A DNA stretch of 64,000 nt. It comes from Mytilinidion resinicola. Its lineage: Eukaryota; Ascomycota; Dothideomycetes; Mytilinidiales; Mytilinidiaceae. The number at the start of each line of letters is the position of its first letter. The stretch's first letter is position 1. Both the position numbers and the translations under genes were made by a program. The notes under the pieces were generated by a model. The model was not told the DNA's origin, did not search any database, and was given only the letters and a program-made list of their open reading frames with translations. Location: positions 1,473,269-1,537,268 of the forward strand of contig NW_022985446.1 in assembly GCF_010093595.1 (NCBI RefSeq), written 5' to 3'. Below are positions 45,954 through 56,294 of the stretch, in pieces.

Positions 45954-46288
45954 ATGTCAACGCAAACTCCGCCAATGACCCGGCCCAGTCTCTCCGTTGA
46001 AGCGGTCCCTGGAATCATCTTCGGCATTCTCATCCTCGCCACTACGGTCGCTAGCATACGGTATCAGGACTCTATTTGTGCGCTTGTGTTTAGCGTCTAC
46101 TGAGGATCTCGTTGGCGGAGAGGTGTGACCACTCGCTCACATCTTGAGATTCAGTGCTAAGTTTAACCCGAATCTAGTTGATCTCGAAGCTATGACTATT
46201 CTAGAAGTGCCGAACGGAGATGGTACTCCGCCAAGGGATTCTTTAGAGCTACGATCCATACACCTAGACTGGCCATGGCCATGGCCAT
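45954..46288 (+). pseudogene. Small membrane-protein family, copy A (broken)
   Basis: First of seven tandem paralogues. Exon 1 (45954-46122) codes MSTQTPPMTRPSLSVEAVPG, then the family helix with GIIFGIL and TTVASIRYQDSI. It is interrupted by TGA at 46102-46104, exactly where copy B has Cys before its Arg cluster; the frame then continues GSRWRRG up to the conserved phase-1 GT at 46123. Exon 2 matches the family (LVDLEA, DSLELRS, HLDWP) but no acceptor puts it in phase, and after LDWPWPWP it is cut by the 509-bp TIR element at 46289. Dead by stop, frame loss and insertion. Confidence 0.8.
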
Positions 46289-46797
46289 CAGTGATCTATC
46301 TGGACTGGACCCATTTGGAGTTGGACTGGGATGGAGGCACTCGAAAAAAGCACAAGACTGCACTGAGTTCCTATTTAGATGGAGTGGATTTAAGGCTGTA
46401 GATGATCCTGGAGCTCTAATGGTTTATATATACGTATATATGTATGGTGCTGGTGATTCCAGTCTCCAATTAGTTTGACTGTTAAGTTACGTGACGTACG
46501 CTTCACGTGCTTCTTTAGCAAATGCACCTATCTTATAAGCATATATGGCCTTTCTATGTAGTGAAAATATAACATTACTAATCTTCCTACCTAAGGACGA
46601 GATAGAATTAGCTGTATAGCAATACCATTAAGCGTTAACTCTTAACGCTAAACTATTTCAGGAAATTACAAGCTATTTTAGGTGACCCTCAGCCTTATTA
46701 TAGAGCTCCTGGAGCTCCAGGAGCTCTATAGCGATTTTGCTGGACTAAAGTGGATTTGAGGCTTAATCCACTCCACTCCAGTCCAGATAGATCACTG
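46289..46797. mobile_element. TIR element inserted in copy A
   Basis: The left end CAGTGATCTATCTGGACTGG is found inverted at 46778-46797, exact over 20 bp. Subterminal GTGGATTTAAGGCT/GTGGATTTGAGGCT repeats lie near both ends. About 509 bp, AT-rich interior, no transposase: a MITE-type non-autonomous element. CAGTG ends recall hAT-type elements, but no target duplication is visible. Confidence 0.75.
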
Positions 46798-47625
46798 AGA
46801 TTCGCCAAACCAAGTCAGCGCGGCGGAGCGAGCTGCGTAGCTTCCGTCCGGATCTGCCTTCAACCGCTACACAACGGACAAAATCAAGGCCTCGCCTTTC
46901 AAGATCGACGAATTTGATGCCTGGCCCTTTTCCAGCTCCGCGCCATGTTATTCGTCATTGAAAATTGCAGACCCTAGAACTTCCACTCCGGGACACGTAG
47001 AGACGTGTTGTGGCAGTCGTAATTGTCAAGGGTTCGCACGAGAGCTAATACTATTGGTTTCCCTTGGAGGCTATCTCCAAGGGAAACCAATAGTATTGGC
47101 TCGCGTGCAGAGTGGCATGCTGCATGCTGCAGCAGCTATCGTCTTCACAGCCTCCCTCGCATCACCCCTCTCGCAGCTGCCTTAACCAGTGTAAAAGAAA
47201 AACCATATAAAAATGCACTCGGCGTCTCTCAGAGACTGTGCATACTCCGACCACGTTTCATTCCCGAAAGAAGATCGTCTTACACCTTTGGTCTTTTTAA
47301 TCACGTGATAGCTGTTGTAGACAAGAAGATTGTTGCCAGGTACGTACTTCATCTTGGCTCATAGCCATTCTGGACGGCTACATTGTCAATATCACCAGAG
47401 AAAAGGTCCCCTTGTGTTATACTCTCACGTCATTAGGAGACTTTTCTACTTGCTCCCCTTGATACGAAGTCCAGTCTCATGATACTCCTTCCTTTCTTTT
47501 AGGCAATGTTCCTCCTAACATCATACGTCAGACCCAGCCCAAATTATACTTCAACTAGCAACGCACCTAATCTACCCTGACGGCACAAGCATCAAGACCG
47601 CTCCGACATCCCTCAATCCTCCACA
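46798..47625. other. Intergenic, with hairpin
   Basis: Between the TIR element and copy B. Holds the inverted repeat at 47036-47108. No sequence clearly continuing the exon of copy A was found right of the element. Confidence 0.5.
47036..47108. repeat. Near-perfect 34-bp stem hairpin, 5-base loop
   Basis: The arms meet at TTGGAGGCTATCTCCAA. The inner 23 bp are perfect complements and the outer 11 bp (GCACGAGAGCT against its partner) have two mismatches. Resembles a foldback element or a small-RNA hairpin. Confidence 0.8.
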
Positions 47626-48040
47626 ATGACAGAACAAGACTCCCACTCGCTTCACTCCCACCTCTCCACCGAAGCAACCCTCGGCATCATCTTCGGCATC
47701 CTCACGATCGTGGCTACCATCGCCAGTATCCGATGCAAAGATTCCATCTGCTCTCACATCGCGCGCTTTTATTGCCGGTCGCGTCGGCGGAGAGGTATAG
47801 TCACCCCTTTCCGAACTCATGAAATCAAACGCTCACGGAGAAGCGATAGCTGGTGCGTGTGACCTAGAAAATGCGGCTACGGTAACGCAACGATCGGAAT
47901 GTATCGTGCCGTGTCGTGATACGCTGGAGTTGCGGTACTGGCCATCGCCGTATGAGGCTAGCCAGATGGAGATGAGGGAGTGGGATCGAGTGAGGAGGAG
48001 CGGGAGTGTGGAAGAGGAGAGGGGGCTGGAGAGAGGGTGA
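47626..48040 (+). CDS. Small membrane-protein family, copy B
   Basis: Two exons: 47626-47794, then 47844-48040 (or from 47850, both acceptors in phase), about 120 residues. The N-terminus MTEQDSHSLHSHLSTEA precedes one hydrophobic helix, LGIIFGILTIVATIASIRC, then KDSIC and a basic stop-transfer CRSRRRRG. The intron splits the Gly codon after its first base, as in every copy. Exon 2 codes a soluble tail with a shortened signature, DTLELRYWPSPYEASQMEM, then REWDRVRRSGSVEE. By the positive-inside rule the tail faces the cytosol. No signal peptide. Function and family unknown to me; intact. Confidence 0.72.
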
Positions 48041-49797
48041 GAGTATGAAAAGGCCTGAGACGATTGGCCATGACTTGTGTGAAGGAGCGCTCGATTGGAG
48101 CTTCTTTTGGAATACCTTTTGTATGTACTATATACCCCAGATAAAAAAGTACCTTATTTTTTACTCCGTTTTTTGAATCCAAACAGCTGCCCTCGCCTTC
48201 GAAAGTTGTCGCCCATCTGAACATATGCCTAGCCCAGAAGTGGGTCAGGAAGCGGTATGTCGCCGGGTGATGAGGTGGATGAGGTCAGGATTAACATCGG
48301 TCAGGGTCTCCTTTGGTACTCAGGTTGAAATTGATGTGAACTCTGATTTCTATGGGTGTCTAGCTCGTTGTTTATATACTAGGGGAAGGAGGGGGGCCAG
48401 CCCCGGGGGCATAACGTGGTATCTCTTCCTGACGCGTTACTTGATTCATCCTGTTTCCTGATACAGTACTGATACCGTGCTGCAGCACTGCTGTTGCACT
48501 ACCTGTTACTTCCTCCTGTATCAGCATGCTATCCTGATACGTTACTGCATATGAGTTGCTGACCCTAGGTTGTAGTGCTGCAACCCGAGTCATCATCTCT
48601 TTGATTCAACACTCTTCATCTCTCAATCTATCAGCTCATCATTTTCATCAATTCCCGCAATATCTTGCCTGTCTCATTCGAGGTCAGACATGGAAGAATA
48701 CGAGAAGGTTTGAAGTCTATATTTGTTTGTTCGTCAGTATTATGGACTGAAACCGCATCCACCCTCCCTCAAATTTAGACTTCGCATGTAATCTCTCGAA
48801 ACCACCTCTTCGCCTGAAGCGAAGCATAACGAGGCTGAAACGGCACGTGCCTTTGTGGATAAAAGGAAGCCGGATTGATGTTCAGCCTTGTCGTTCCAGC
48901 ATCTGCGGCATCACCGGCATCACCATCATCGGCATCTTCTCCGAGATTCCATTGCCAATCATGAGCTCAAGGTCACGTGTTTGGACCAGGCCCACATCTG
49001 TAGCTTACCCTTGCTGCTCCAGAGAATCTCCAGGCGACGCGCCGTCCCTTCCCGGGTTTCGCGCTGTGACTGCTGGCATCGAAGCTTCCGCCTCAGCTAC
49101 CGCGCTATCTCCTCGTCGCAGGCCCGCCGAGGGGTACTCCTGTGTTCAACGGCACGCTCTATTAAAAAATCGTCGGGAGGAGGCCGGCAGGAGGCCGGCA
49201 TGCTCTCCTCAGAATGCGCAAGGTCGGGACCAGAAAGTGAATCCTTCAGGCACCGATCCACTGACCAGCCGCGCTCTCAAGAGAGTGCTGCTAGTCCTGA
49301 TGCTAGAGCTCGGTCCAATCGCCAGCGTGATGCTCAGATGGTCTATCTATATGTTCTTTCTTATAATTCCCCTGCAAGGCGTCGGCCCTTCACCAGCTAC
49401 TAGTCTTCCTCAATCCTCCACTCCGCCAATCGCCCATCTAGCCATTATAAAGGCTCTCCTCTCGCCAGAATTGTACTAAACCAGTATAAAACCTGCGCAC
49501 TTCACGTCGCCCTTACAGTACTCTTTTAGGTTTCATCATCCACATCATTTCTACTGTATTCTGCATCTCAACTCAGTCGAGAGACGGCCCTCCTAATACG
49601 ATCTACGCAAATCACGAGAGCTGGAAATAAGTTCGCAGAGCCTTATCATCCGCTTTGACCTTGCTCAGTGCTCGCGGTCCTTGCATCTCTCAGACGCTTT
49701 CCACTTTAACAAGGGTGTACACAATCGGCCCAGGCTCTGCCCAACAATTACATCTCAACAACTTTCGCCAAAATCGCCAAGAGAAACATCGTAAAAT
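48041..49797. other. Spacer between copies B and C
   Basis: Contains an LTR-like repeat (about 48440-48620) and two overlapping open frames at 48847-49479 (210 and 171 codons) with no recognisable domain. The longer ends in a hydrophobic stretch, but low complexity and the overlap argue against a gene. Confidence 0.45.
48440..48620 (+). repeat. Dispersed repeat, probable LTR relic (copy 2)
   Basis: GAGTTGCTGACCCTAGGTTG and the CAACCCGAGT that follows match the repeat at about 14590-14630. A CTACCTGTTACTTCCTCC segment just upstream is inverted relative to the other locus. Palindromic CTGATAC/GTATCAG runs surround it. Confidence 0.4.
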
Positions 49798-50179
49798 ATG
49801 GCTCCCGGGCCAATGGTCAGTATCATCTTTGGGATCCTAACGCTCACGGCGACGGTTGCGAGCATTCGATACAAAGACTCCGTAGTACGCATCTGCTGCA
49901 TGTCTCGTCAACTCAGAGGTATGGGTCCTCTGCCCGTTAAGATCTCTCCGGAAGTGCTGAAATAATTTATGTCCAAATGATGTCGAGGCTGTTCCAAGTG
50001 CCATGGCGTCCGTATGGCCTACAAATACCACGACATTCCAGGGCTCTTTCGAGCTGCGTGCGCTCTCCTTTACATCCTTGGACTGGCCATCACCGTACAA
50101 TATTAGCGAAGCAGAAATAAGAGCATGGAATCATGCCGTTGGTACTGATTCGAACGACGCCGGGTGGCTACAGCATTAA
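49798..50179 (+). pseudogene. Small membrane-protein family, copy C (frameshifted)
   Basis: Exon 1 (49798-49918) codes a shortened N-terminus MAPGPMVS directly joined to the helix IIFGILTLTATVASIRYKDS and a weak basic end CMSRQLRG, with the conserved phase-1 donor at 49919. Exon 2 shows the family tail clearly: DVEAVPSA, GSFELRA, SLDWPSPYNISEAE, IRAWNHA, ending TAA at 50177. However, every acceptor in the intron leads to a stop or the wrong frame: the segment like copy E (SAEIIY) and the DVEA segment are one base apart in frame. Probably dead by a one-base indel near 49978, unless an unseen acceptor is used. Confidence 0.68.
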
Positions 50180-51584
50180 TGGAAACGGAAAGGAGTGTTT
50201 TGGGACATTCAACGATTTCAAATGGAAGTTGAGCATGAATACGATGATAAACTTGCACATTTGTACGCATGCACATGGCGACGTAGGCTCTCTCATGTCG
50301 TGTTCGACTCACTGCTGCAAAGGTGTTCTGCTATTGCTGGGCAAGGCTGAAATTTGGATATGCCGTGGCGGGGTAAAATCCCGTGTGCGGCACAGTGTGG
50401 GGGTGGGGTTCGTGAAGGAGTTCTGGAAAACGGGTACTGCTAGAGTATCGTTCAATCATGGAGCCGTTGAAACGCCTGGGTGATTGAGTATGTACGATGT
50501 CCACGTCGGGGGGCCCGGGATGCTCAGAGCTCCGCTCCCTTCTCCCCCTAGCTCAAGTTCAAACTACCTGACTACGGCCGGAGGTGCTAGAGCATGTGTG
50601 CTTGTCCAATACCCTCTTGGCCGGGTACCAAGCCTGACTAGCTACAGCTGATGCCGGACAGGGTGAGCGAAGAACGATGCATCTGCAGATCTGGTGTGAT
50701 TGCAGACCTTCAGCCTTGTCAGATGGTTTTATGCATACAGTTTGATGAAATGCCTATCCTACTAACGCTTCTGCTTACCTTTTCAGATTGCTTCAGCTAT
50801 ACTATAATTGACCGAAAGTTTAGAGGTGGTATCCTTGCACCCAAGAAAGTCAATGAGAGAAGTGCGAGAAGATACTTTGTGAGCAGCCCGTAGACCATTT
50901 GGAGCTACTTTCCACAGGAAAAAGTTCTTAGCGCGGGTTCGAGATGAGTATAGTACTGCTTTTTTTCGCATCAGGCCTCTTAAACATAACAAATGGCACT
51001 CAGATGCTAGACTGTATTCGCCTTAGGCCATGCGCTTACTAAAATGCTTATCCCCTAAGCCGCACAGACTCATGGACGCCACCCAGATTCGCTAGGCGTC
51101 CCCAGATTCGCTGAGCGTCCCCAGATTCGCTGAGCGCCCCCATATACGCTGAGCGCCACCAAGCATCGGATGCTGAGCGCCACCAAGCATCGGATGCCAC
51201 CAAGCATCGGATGCCACCAAGCGTCGGATGCCGCCCCACTCCACCCGCGACATCACCATTATCACACTGACCAAAGGCGACGACCTCTGCCTTAAGGTCT
51301 GCAGTTCGAATTCGATTATTTTCTACTCATTCTATCGAACACCGCCAGAAGTCGCAGGCTAAACGCTTAACATCAGCCCTCTATTGCGCTACGAGACAAA
51401 GTCACTGGACGTCGAAGCCACTTCGTAATATTATTCCTCGCCGCCGTGTAATGATAAAGCTAACAATTTCTTGCCCACAGGAGCTGCTCTGGATTGAGAG
51501 TTAAATCTGCTTCTCATAGCCCAACATACGGCAGCACCCAAATTACTCCTTTTATTTTATGCTAAACGTACCTCACATCTCGCG
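50180..51584. other. Spacer between copies C and D, with minisatellites
   Basis: No gene supported. Two abutting tandem-repeat arrays lie at 51078-51231. Confidence 0.5.
51078..51231. repeat. Two abutting minisatellites
   Basis: First a unit of about 20 bp (CCCAGATTCGCTGAGCGTC) in about four copies, then a 17-bp unit (CCACCAAGCATCGGATG) in about four copies. Confidence 0.85.
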
Positions 51585-52038
51585 ATGCTCGAACATGCTC
51601 AATCCCACCTTCATCTTTCCACTGAAGCGATCATTGGCGTCGTTTTCGGCGTCCTTACCCTCACCGCCACGGTCGCCAGTATCCAATTCAAGGACTCGAT
51701 GGTTCGTTTTTGCTGCACTCCTCGTCGGTCAAGAGGTACTGTCCCTCAGGTATCCTCCTATCAGCAGGGGCTAAAGCCCTCAAGATTTAAACGACGTCGA
51801 GGCAACTGCTGGTACTACTACCTCAGCATCATGGCCTATAAGAACTGTTCCGCTTCTAGACCCGCTCGAGCTGCATACAGTACCGTGGAGTTCTCTGCAT
51901 CGGTCATCGCCATATGAAGTTTCTGAAGCGCAAATAAGGGAGTGGGATCGTGTATGGAGAGGTGGCAGCACGGAGGAGGTTGCCGAGCGGATTGGCCCGT
52001 CTCTGAGACATCACGGGAATGCTGAGGGTCCACGATAA
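51585..52038 (+). CDS. Small membrane-protein family, copy D
   Basis: Exons 51585-51735 and 51785-52038 (49-nt intron, phase 1) give 134 residues. The N-terminus MLEHAQSHLHLSTEA is closest to copies B and G, then the helix IIGVVFGVLTLTATVASIQF, KDSMVRFCC and RRSRG (the Arg cluster is weaker than in B, E and F). Exon 2: DLNDVEATAG, a linker, DPLELHT, then a divergent signature where LDWP is replaced (PWSSLHRSSPYEVSEAQ) but REWDRV is kept. It ends in a hydrophilic tail. Intact frame and splice sites. Predicted single-pass membrane protein with a cytosolic tail; function unknown. Confidence 0.72.
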
Positions 52039-54144
52039 GTAGTGAAAGTGTGGAGAAGATGGAACGAGACGAGGTCTATGATGTATACGAAAGTTACCTT
52101 CGTTGGACCATTCTTATTGAGCGTTATCAAGTCTTATCTCTATAATCCTGTTGCCTAGATCTTGAGGTGTGGCTGGACAAGGCTGAGAGCAATGTAAAAC
52201 GGTACGGGCGCAACACGTGTGCAGGTCAGTGAGGAAATTGGGGTTGTGAGTTGGAATATTAGAACACCGTTATTTTTAATCACGATGAGATTGAGTGCAC
52301 TCTTAGGTCCGGTTGATGGCTCCAGGTCAGATGTTTATTTGGGGTTTAGAGTTTAGACACGGAAGCCCGGAGCGCCTGATACGGGCGTAATAGAAACCCT
52401 GTGTCGACCAATGAGACTTGTCCAACGCTTCTGCCTACAGCCGGGGAAACCGTCCGCGTCAACGCCGTCAGCTTCACTTTTTCTCAGCGTTCTCCCTGAT
52501 TACTCCGCGGACACGCGAGGACTCAGCCTTGCGTAGTTTCGCTTTAACAATGCCCGCCAGCATAATGGTTCTTTAATACTACATTTTAGACTACTTATTA
52601 GAATCAATCTAGGATATGTATGTGATGACTTTGCAGCTATCGCTGGACCCGTCGCCTGTGAAGTGTTCAAAATAACCGACACTGTGAATGTGTCGTAACG
52701 AGAAACCGATTGTGAGTAAAAAACGAGCTAGAACAGCAGTATCTCAGATCATTATTTCATAGAAGCGTTTTACCATATGGAGGAATAGCAGAACCGTCGC
52801 TAAAACAATCTACTCTTCGCTTGGTGAGATTTGGAAAGAGCTTATCTTTTCATCATCAGGTATGAGCTTGCGAAATGCTTCTTCCTTTTCGAATACGCCC
52901 GCACCTTTTCCCTTAATAATCCGCTTCTATTTAGTCTAGCTGCTTCACACTAACATGGCTTAGCGCTAGCAGGGTAGAACACCGGCGTAGAACACCAAAC
53001 TTACAAGCTCAGACGTTGACATCTCGGGCCACGGGAAGGCCGACTGTCGTTTGTAGCTCAGGAGGCTGTGCCATAGCTCAGGAGACTGGCGAAAGTCACC
53101 CAGCACCATCCCTAGGCAGGCTATAGCTTCGGACGGTGCGGGGAGCCCAAAGGCCGCAGTCAGTGCCCGAAGGTGCCGGGATTTTGACAGGGCGCGCGGC
53201 TCTAAAGATCATAGGATGGTCCGTGCAGAGGTGTGGCCATGAACCCTAGCGGTGATCTTACGGTGCGGATTGGTCTCAAGTTGCTTTTCAACACGCTTTG
53301 GCCATGGACCCTAGCGGTGATCTTACAGTGCGGATCAGTCGGTGGACTTTTCATAAGGCTCTGGCCTGGGACCCTAGCGGTGATCTTTATAGTGCGGATT
53401 AGTCTCTTAAGTCAGTGTGCTTTCAAAAAGCTTTGGCCATGGACCCTAGCGGTGATCTTCCAGTGCGGATTCGTCTCTCAAGTCAAAGCTTTTTAAAAAG
53501 CGGTGGCTTTCGCCAGCTTGTCTGACCCTCCAGCGAATCCACATCTCCAAATTTTCCTTGAAACGCATTTAACATTGCACAAAAGCACACATTCCGCACC
53601 TTACATCCCCTCTTAAAGCAGCACAAAGCCTCCTTATAGTCGTGGGATATTTTAGCCTACGCAAAAAGCGACCTTATCACGCTGAACATTACATCATTAC
53701 CATTCACTCGCGAGTCCACCTTGAAGCCTCCGTAACCACCATCCGCTCAGCCCTTTGCTTCCTCGCAGGTATCTGAGATCGTAAGCCTTCTCTCCCATCC
53801 ATCCAGTCAGCTCAGTCGCAAAAGAGCGGTCAAAGTAGAACAGTACTACTTCGACGTAATCGATTTACTCGGCTTGCTAATCTTGCAATGCAGCAATACC
53901 ATTTGCAGACTGCCCATCACCACGCCTCTTGATCTATTCTATGTGCCATCTCGAATTAGGTACGTAGCTCAGCCTTGATCAGCCACGCTTGTCACCTCAA
54001 ACCGCCATCACTCGTCTCTCGTGCTGCCTGCGGCAACCAAAATATGCTGGTCAAAATGATCCACCCTTTCTTTCCGCCCGATCACAAGGCTGACGTTCGA
54101 ATACCACGAAGCGGCTCTGACAAAAGTAAAAGATTCGTCCCGCA
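52039..54144. other. Longest spacer, between copies D and E
   Basis: No gene supported. A four-copy minisatellite lies at 53235-53500, directly downstream of a GC-rich block (52980-53230) of unknown nature. The last 350 bp are probably the leader of copy E. Confidence 0.45.
53235..53500 (+). repeat. Minisatellite, period about 65 bp
   Basis: Four copies anchored on GGACCCTAGCGGTGATCTT begin at about 53235, 53300, 53363 and 53435. A short open frame over it is repeat-driven. Confidence 0.85.
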
Positions 54145-54552
54145 ATGACTGAGCACACAAGATCCCATTCCCACGTCTCCGCCGAGGTGATTGCGGAGAT
54201 TGTATTCGGCGTGCTTACTGTCGGCATTGCTCTTGCAAGCATTCGATATCATGACACTAGCCTATTCGTCCTTGTGTTTCGTGTATGCCGGAGGTCTCGT
54301 CGGCGTAGAGGTATGTACCTATTCCGCTATAACATCTTTCTCATCTTCTCAGACACTTGTGCTGAACTAAGGATGACAGATCTCCGTGATATCGAAGCAC
54401 ACCTAACCTCGCTCGAAGACTCGTTCGAGCTTCAAACCACATCGACATTCTTAGATTGGCCTATAGTACCATCGCCGTATGCTGTCGGGGACATAGAGCG
54501 AATTGAATGGGAGGACGAGCGAAACTTTGAGAGAGCGGATGAGGATAGCTAG
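54145..54552 (+). CDS. Small membrane-protein family, copy E
   Basis: Exons 54145-54310 and 54353-54552 (42-nt intron, phase 1) give 121 residues. N-terminus MTEHTRSHSHVSAEVIAEI, helix VFGVLTVGIALASIRY, then HDTSLFVLVFRV and the strongest Arg cluster, CRRSRRRRG. Exon 2: DTCAELRMTDLRDIEAHLTS, EDSFELQTT, then the full signature TFLDWPIVPSPYAVGDIERI, EWEDERNFERADEDS. The intron is divisible by three and has no stop, so unspliced RNA would code 135 residues with a 14-residue insert after the Arg cluster. Intact; this and copy F are the best reference members. Confidence 0.78.
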   Translation: MTEHTRSHSHVSAEVIAEIVFGVLTVGIALASIRYHDTSLFVLVFRVCRRSRRRRGMYLFRYNIFLIFSDTCAELRMTDLRDIEAHLTSLEDSFELQTTSTFLDWPIVPSPYAVGDIERIEWEDERNFERADEDS

Positions 54553-54992
54553 GCAGTGATTGCCTCGACTAGAATATGCGAAAAAGGGGCGCCTCCACGT
54601 TTCGAGAACGTTGCTGTAAAACTATTCAGCATTGCGGATGATTGAAAGGCGCCGTATTGGCCTATTTCCACATTGCTAGTATCACATAGGCTGTGTGCTC
54701 CATATCCGTGTCTGGTCTCGTAGGACTAGTTCCTGGAAGTTGCAGAGGTTCGTAGAGCCAACGCAGAGTATAGGAAGACCTGGGTGGAGTCTGTGCGCAA
54801 ATATTTCGCAAGTTATTCGGGTCGCGTCGAGAGGCTGAATCTTGCGGTACCACTGGCATTACCCAAAAAATGGGAGCGCGGCTCCACTAACTGGTCCGGA
54901 GATCCTAAACTGGCGCTGTCAGCGGAATGCTCGGTCATGCCAGTGAGTGACTTGAGAGTGACGATAAACAACCTGGTGGTAGCAATGAATAG

Positions 54993-55100
54993 CCTGGTAG
55001 TGTCAGAACAGAGATGCGGCCACTGCGCGCCGTGAGGATCAGCCTACCACGTGATGATCGGGGCGCAGCTGAGGCAACGCCCCCCTCTAACACTGCCAGG
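54993..55100. mobile_element. Small TIR element, copy 1
   Basis: Begins CCTGGTAGTGTCAGAACAGA and ends with the near complement CTAACACTGCCAGG (15-bp TIRs with two mismatches). About 108 bp, non-coding. Flanked by GAATA on both sides, a possible target duplication. Confidence 0.7.
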
Positions 55101-55162
55101 GAATACAGGGACCTCGATTTCTCTAAACACTAGTATTTTTGTACCAATCACTCGACGAATAG

Positions 55163-55269
55163 CCTGGTAGTGTCAGAACAGAGATGCGGCGGCAGCGGGC
55201 CGTGAGGATCAGCCTACGACGTGATGATCGGGGCGCAGTTGAAGCAAACCCCTCTCTGACACTACCAGG
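55163..55269. mobile_element. Small TIR element, copy 2
   Basis: Same element as at 54993; its TIRs, CCTGGTAGTGTCAGA and TCTGACACTACCAGG, are perfect complements. Similarity to copy 1 continues past both ends (about 145 bp in all), so this is a tandem duplication of an element with its flanks. Confidence 0.75.
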
Positions 55270-55816
55270 GAATACAAGAACCTCGATTTCTCTCAACGCC
55301 AATTCTCTTGTGACAGTCACTACCCTCAATTCTAGAGAGTAATCTACGTTCGTTGCTAGTCTCACAAAGTCTCGGAAGCCATTAGACAGTAATATCATCC
55401 ATCGCCGACCGCCAACTTGAACTCACAGAAGCCAACGATTTTTTCTTTCGGAACTTTAAGCACTCATTCTCTCGCTAATGCCCGTTCCAACTGGAAAACG
55501 TGAAGGTCTACCGCGTCTAAGCGTTGGGCTAATCAGGTTAGCCTTTGGCAAAGTACGTACCTCGCTCAGCCTTGCGAGTCTCCCTCATTTTTCATCCTGG
55601 CTTGAAGTAAACACCTTTCTCGAGTGTCAAAGTATCTCTTTTTGGTGCAAAATGCCTGCACATTCCATGCATTTCCCGAATATTCATATCCTTGAGACTG
55701 CGTGCTACTGGCAGCGTGCTGCTTGCAGTAATGATATCTTTACTTTCAAAGCTGACACTCCTTTAGATTCATATCGTGTGCACTCGTAAAGGAAGATTTG
55801 ACTGCATCGTCTAGAT

Positions 55817-56294
55817 ATGTCTATGGAAGCTATAGTAGGGATCGTCTTCGGAATCCTCGGCATCGTCGCGGCGATCGCAGGTATCCGGTACAAAGGCTCG
55901 ATCGGTTTTATTATTGTCTGCATCTGTTGCGGTTGCCGTCGACGTCGAGGTACGTCTATAAACTTCAGTTACACCTTCCCACTCGTGGCGCTTGTCTGCA
56001 GAACTTCCGAGTGAACCAGAGCTAAAGAACCAACTGAACTTAGCTTCTACCGACGTTGAAGCCGTCGATATTGTCGGTCATCTTGCTCCCACTCAGCCCC
56101 CAGCTGATACCGCAATTGAGCTCTTACCAATAAGGTCTAGTTTCCTCGATTGGCCAGTGGTGCCATCTCCGTACGACGCTAGCCATATTGAACGGATGGA
56201 ATGGGATCATGAGCGGAGGAGCGAGAGTGCCGAAGATGAGATGGAGGACCGCATAGTCGGAACAGCACCTGGAGCATGGAGGAGTGGATGGTGA
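55817..56294 (+). CDS. Small membrane-protein family, copy F
   Basis: Exons 55817-55949 and 56002-56294 (52-nt intron, phase 1) give 141 residues, the longest member. The N-terminus is very short (MSMEA) before the helix IVGIVFGILGIVAAIAGIRY; a second hydrophobic stretch, IGFIIVCICCGC, carries four cysteines next to RRRRG and could be palmitoylated (inference). Exon 2: ELPSEPELKNQLNLASTDVE, a Pro-rich linker, then SFLDWPVVPSPYDASHIERM, EWDHERRSESAEDEMED, and a unique tail ending AWRSGW. Intact. Confidence 0.78.

Larger units (their letters stand above)
54553..55816. other. Spacer between copies E and F
   Basis: Contains two direct copies of a TIR element (54993-55100 and 55163-55269). No gene supported. 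Confidence 0.5.

Noticed and set aside
48910..48960. ITGITIIGIF-like stretch considered as an eighth membrane-family copy
   Set aside because: Lacks the FGIL...ASIR pattern, the Arg cluster and the conserved donor site.
48847..49479. Open frames of 210 and 171 codons between copies B and C
   Set aside because: They overlap in different frames, are low complexity and show no domain or family motif.
51285..51330. GTTCGAATTCG resembling a tRNA T-loop
   Set aside because: No convincing acceptor, D or anticodon arms around it.
53233..53496. 87-codon frame with repeated WPWTLAVI segments
   Set aside because: It is the translation of a minisatellite, not a gene.
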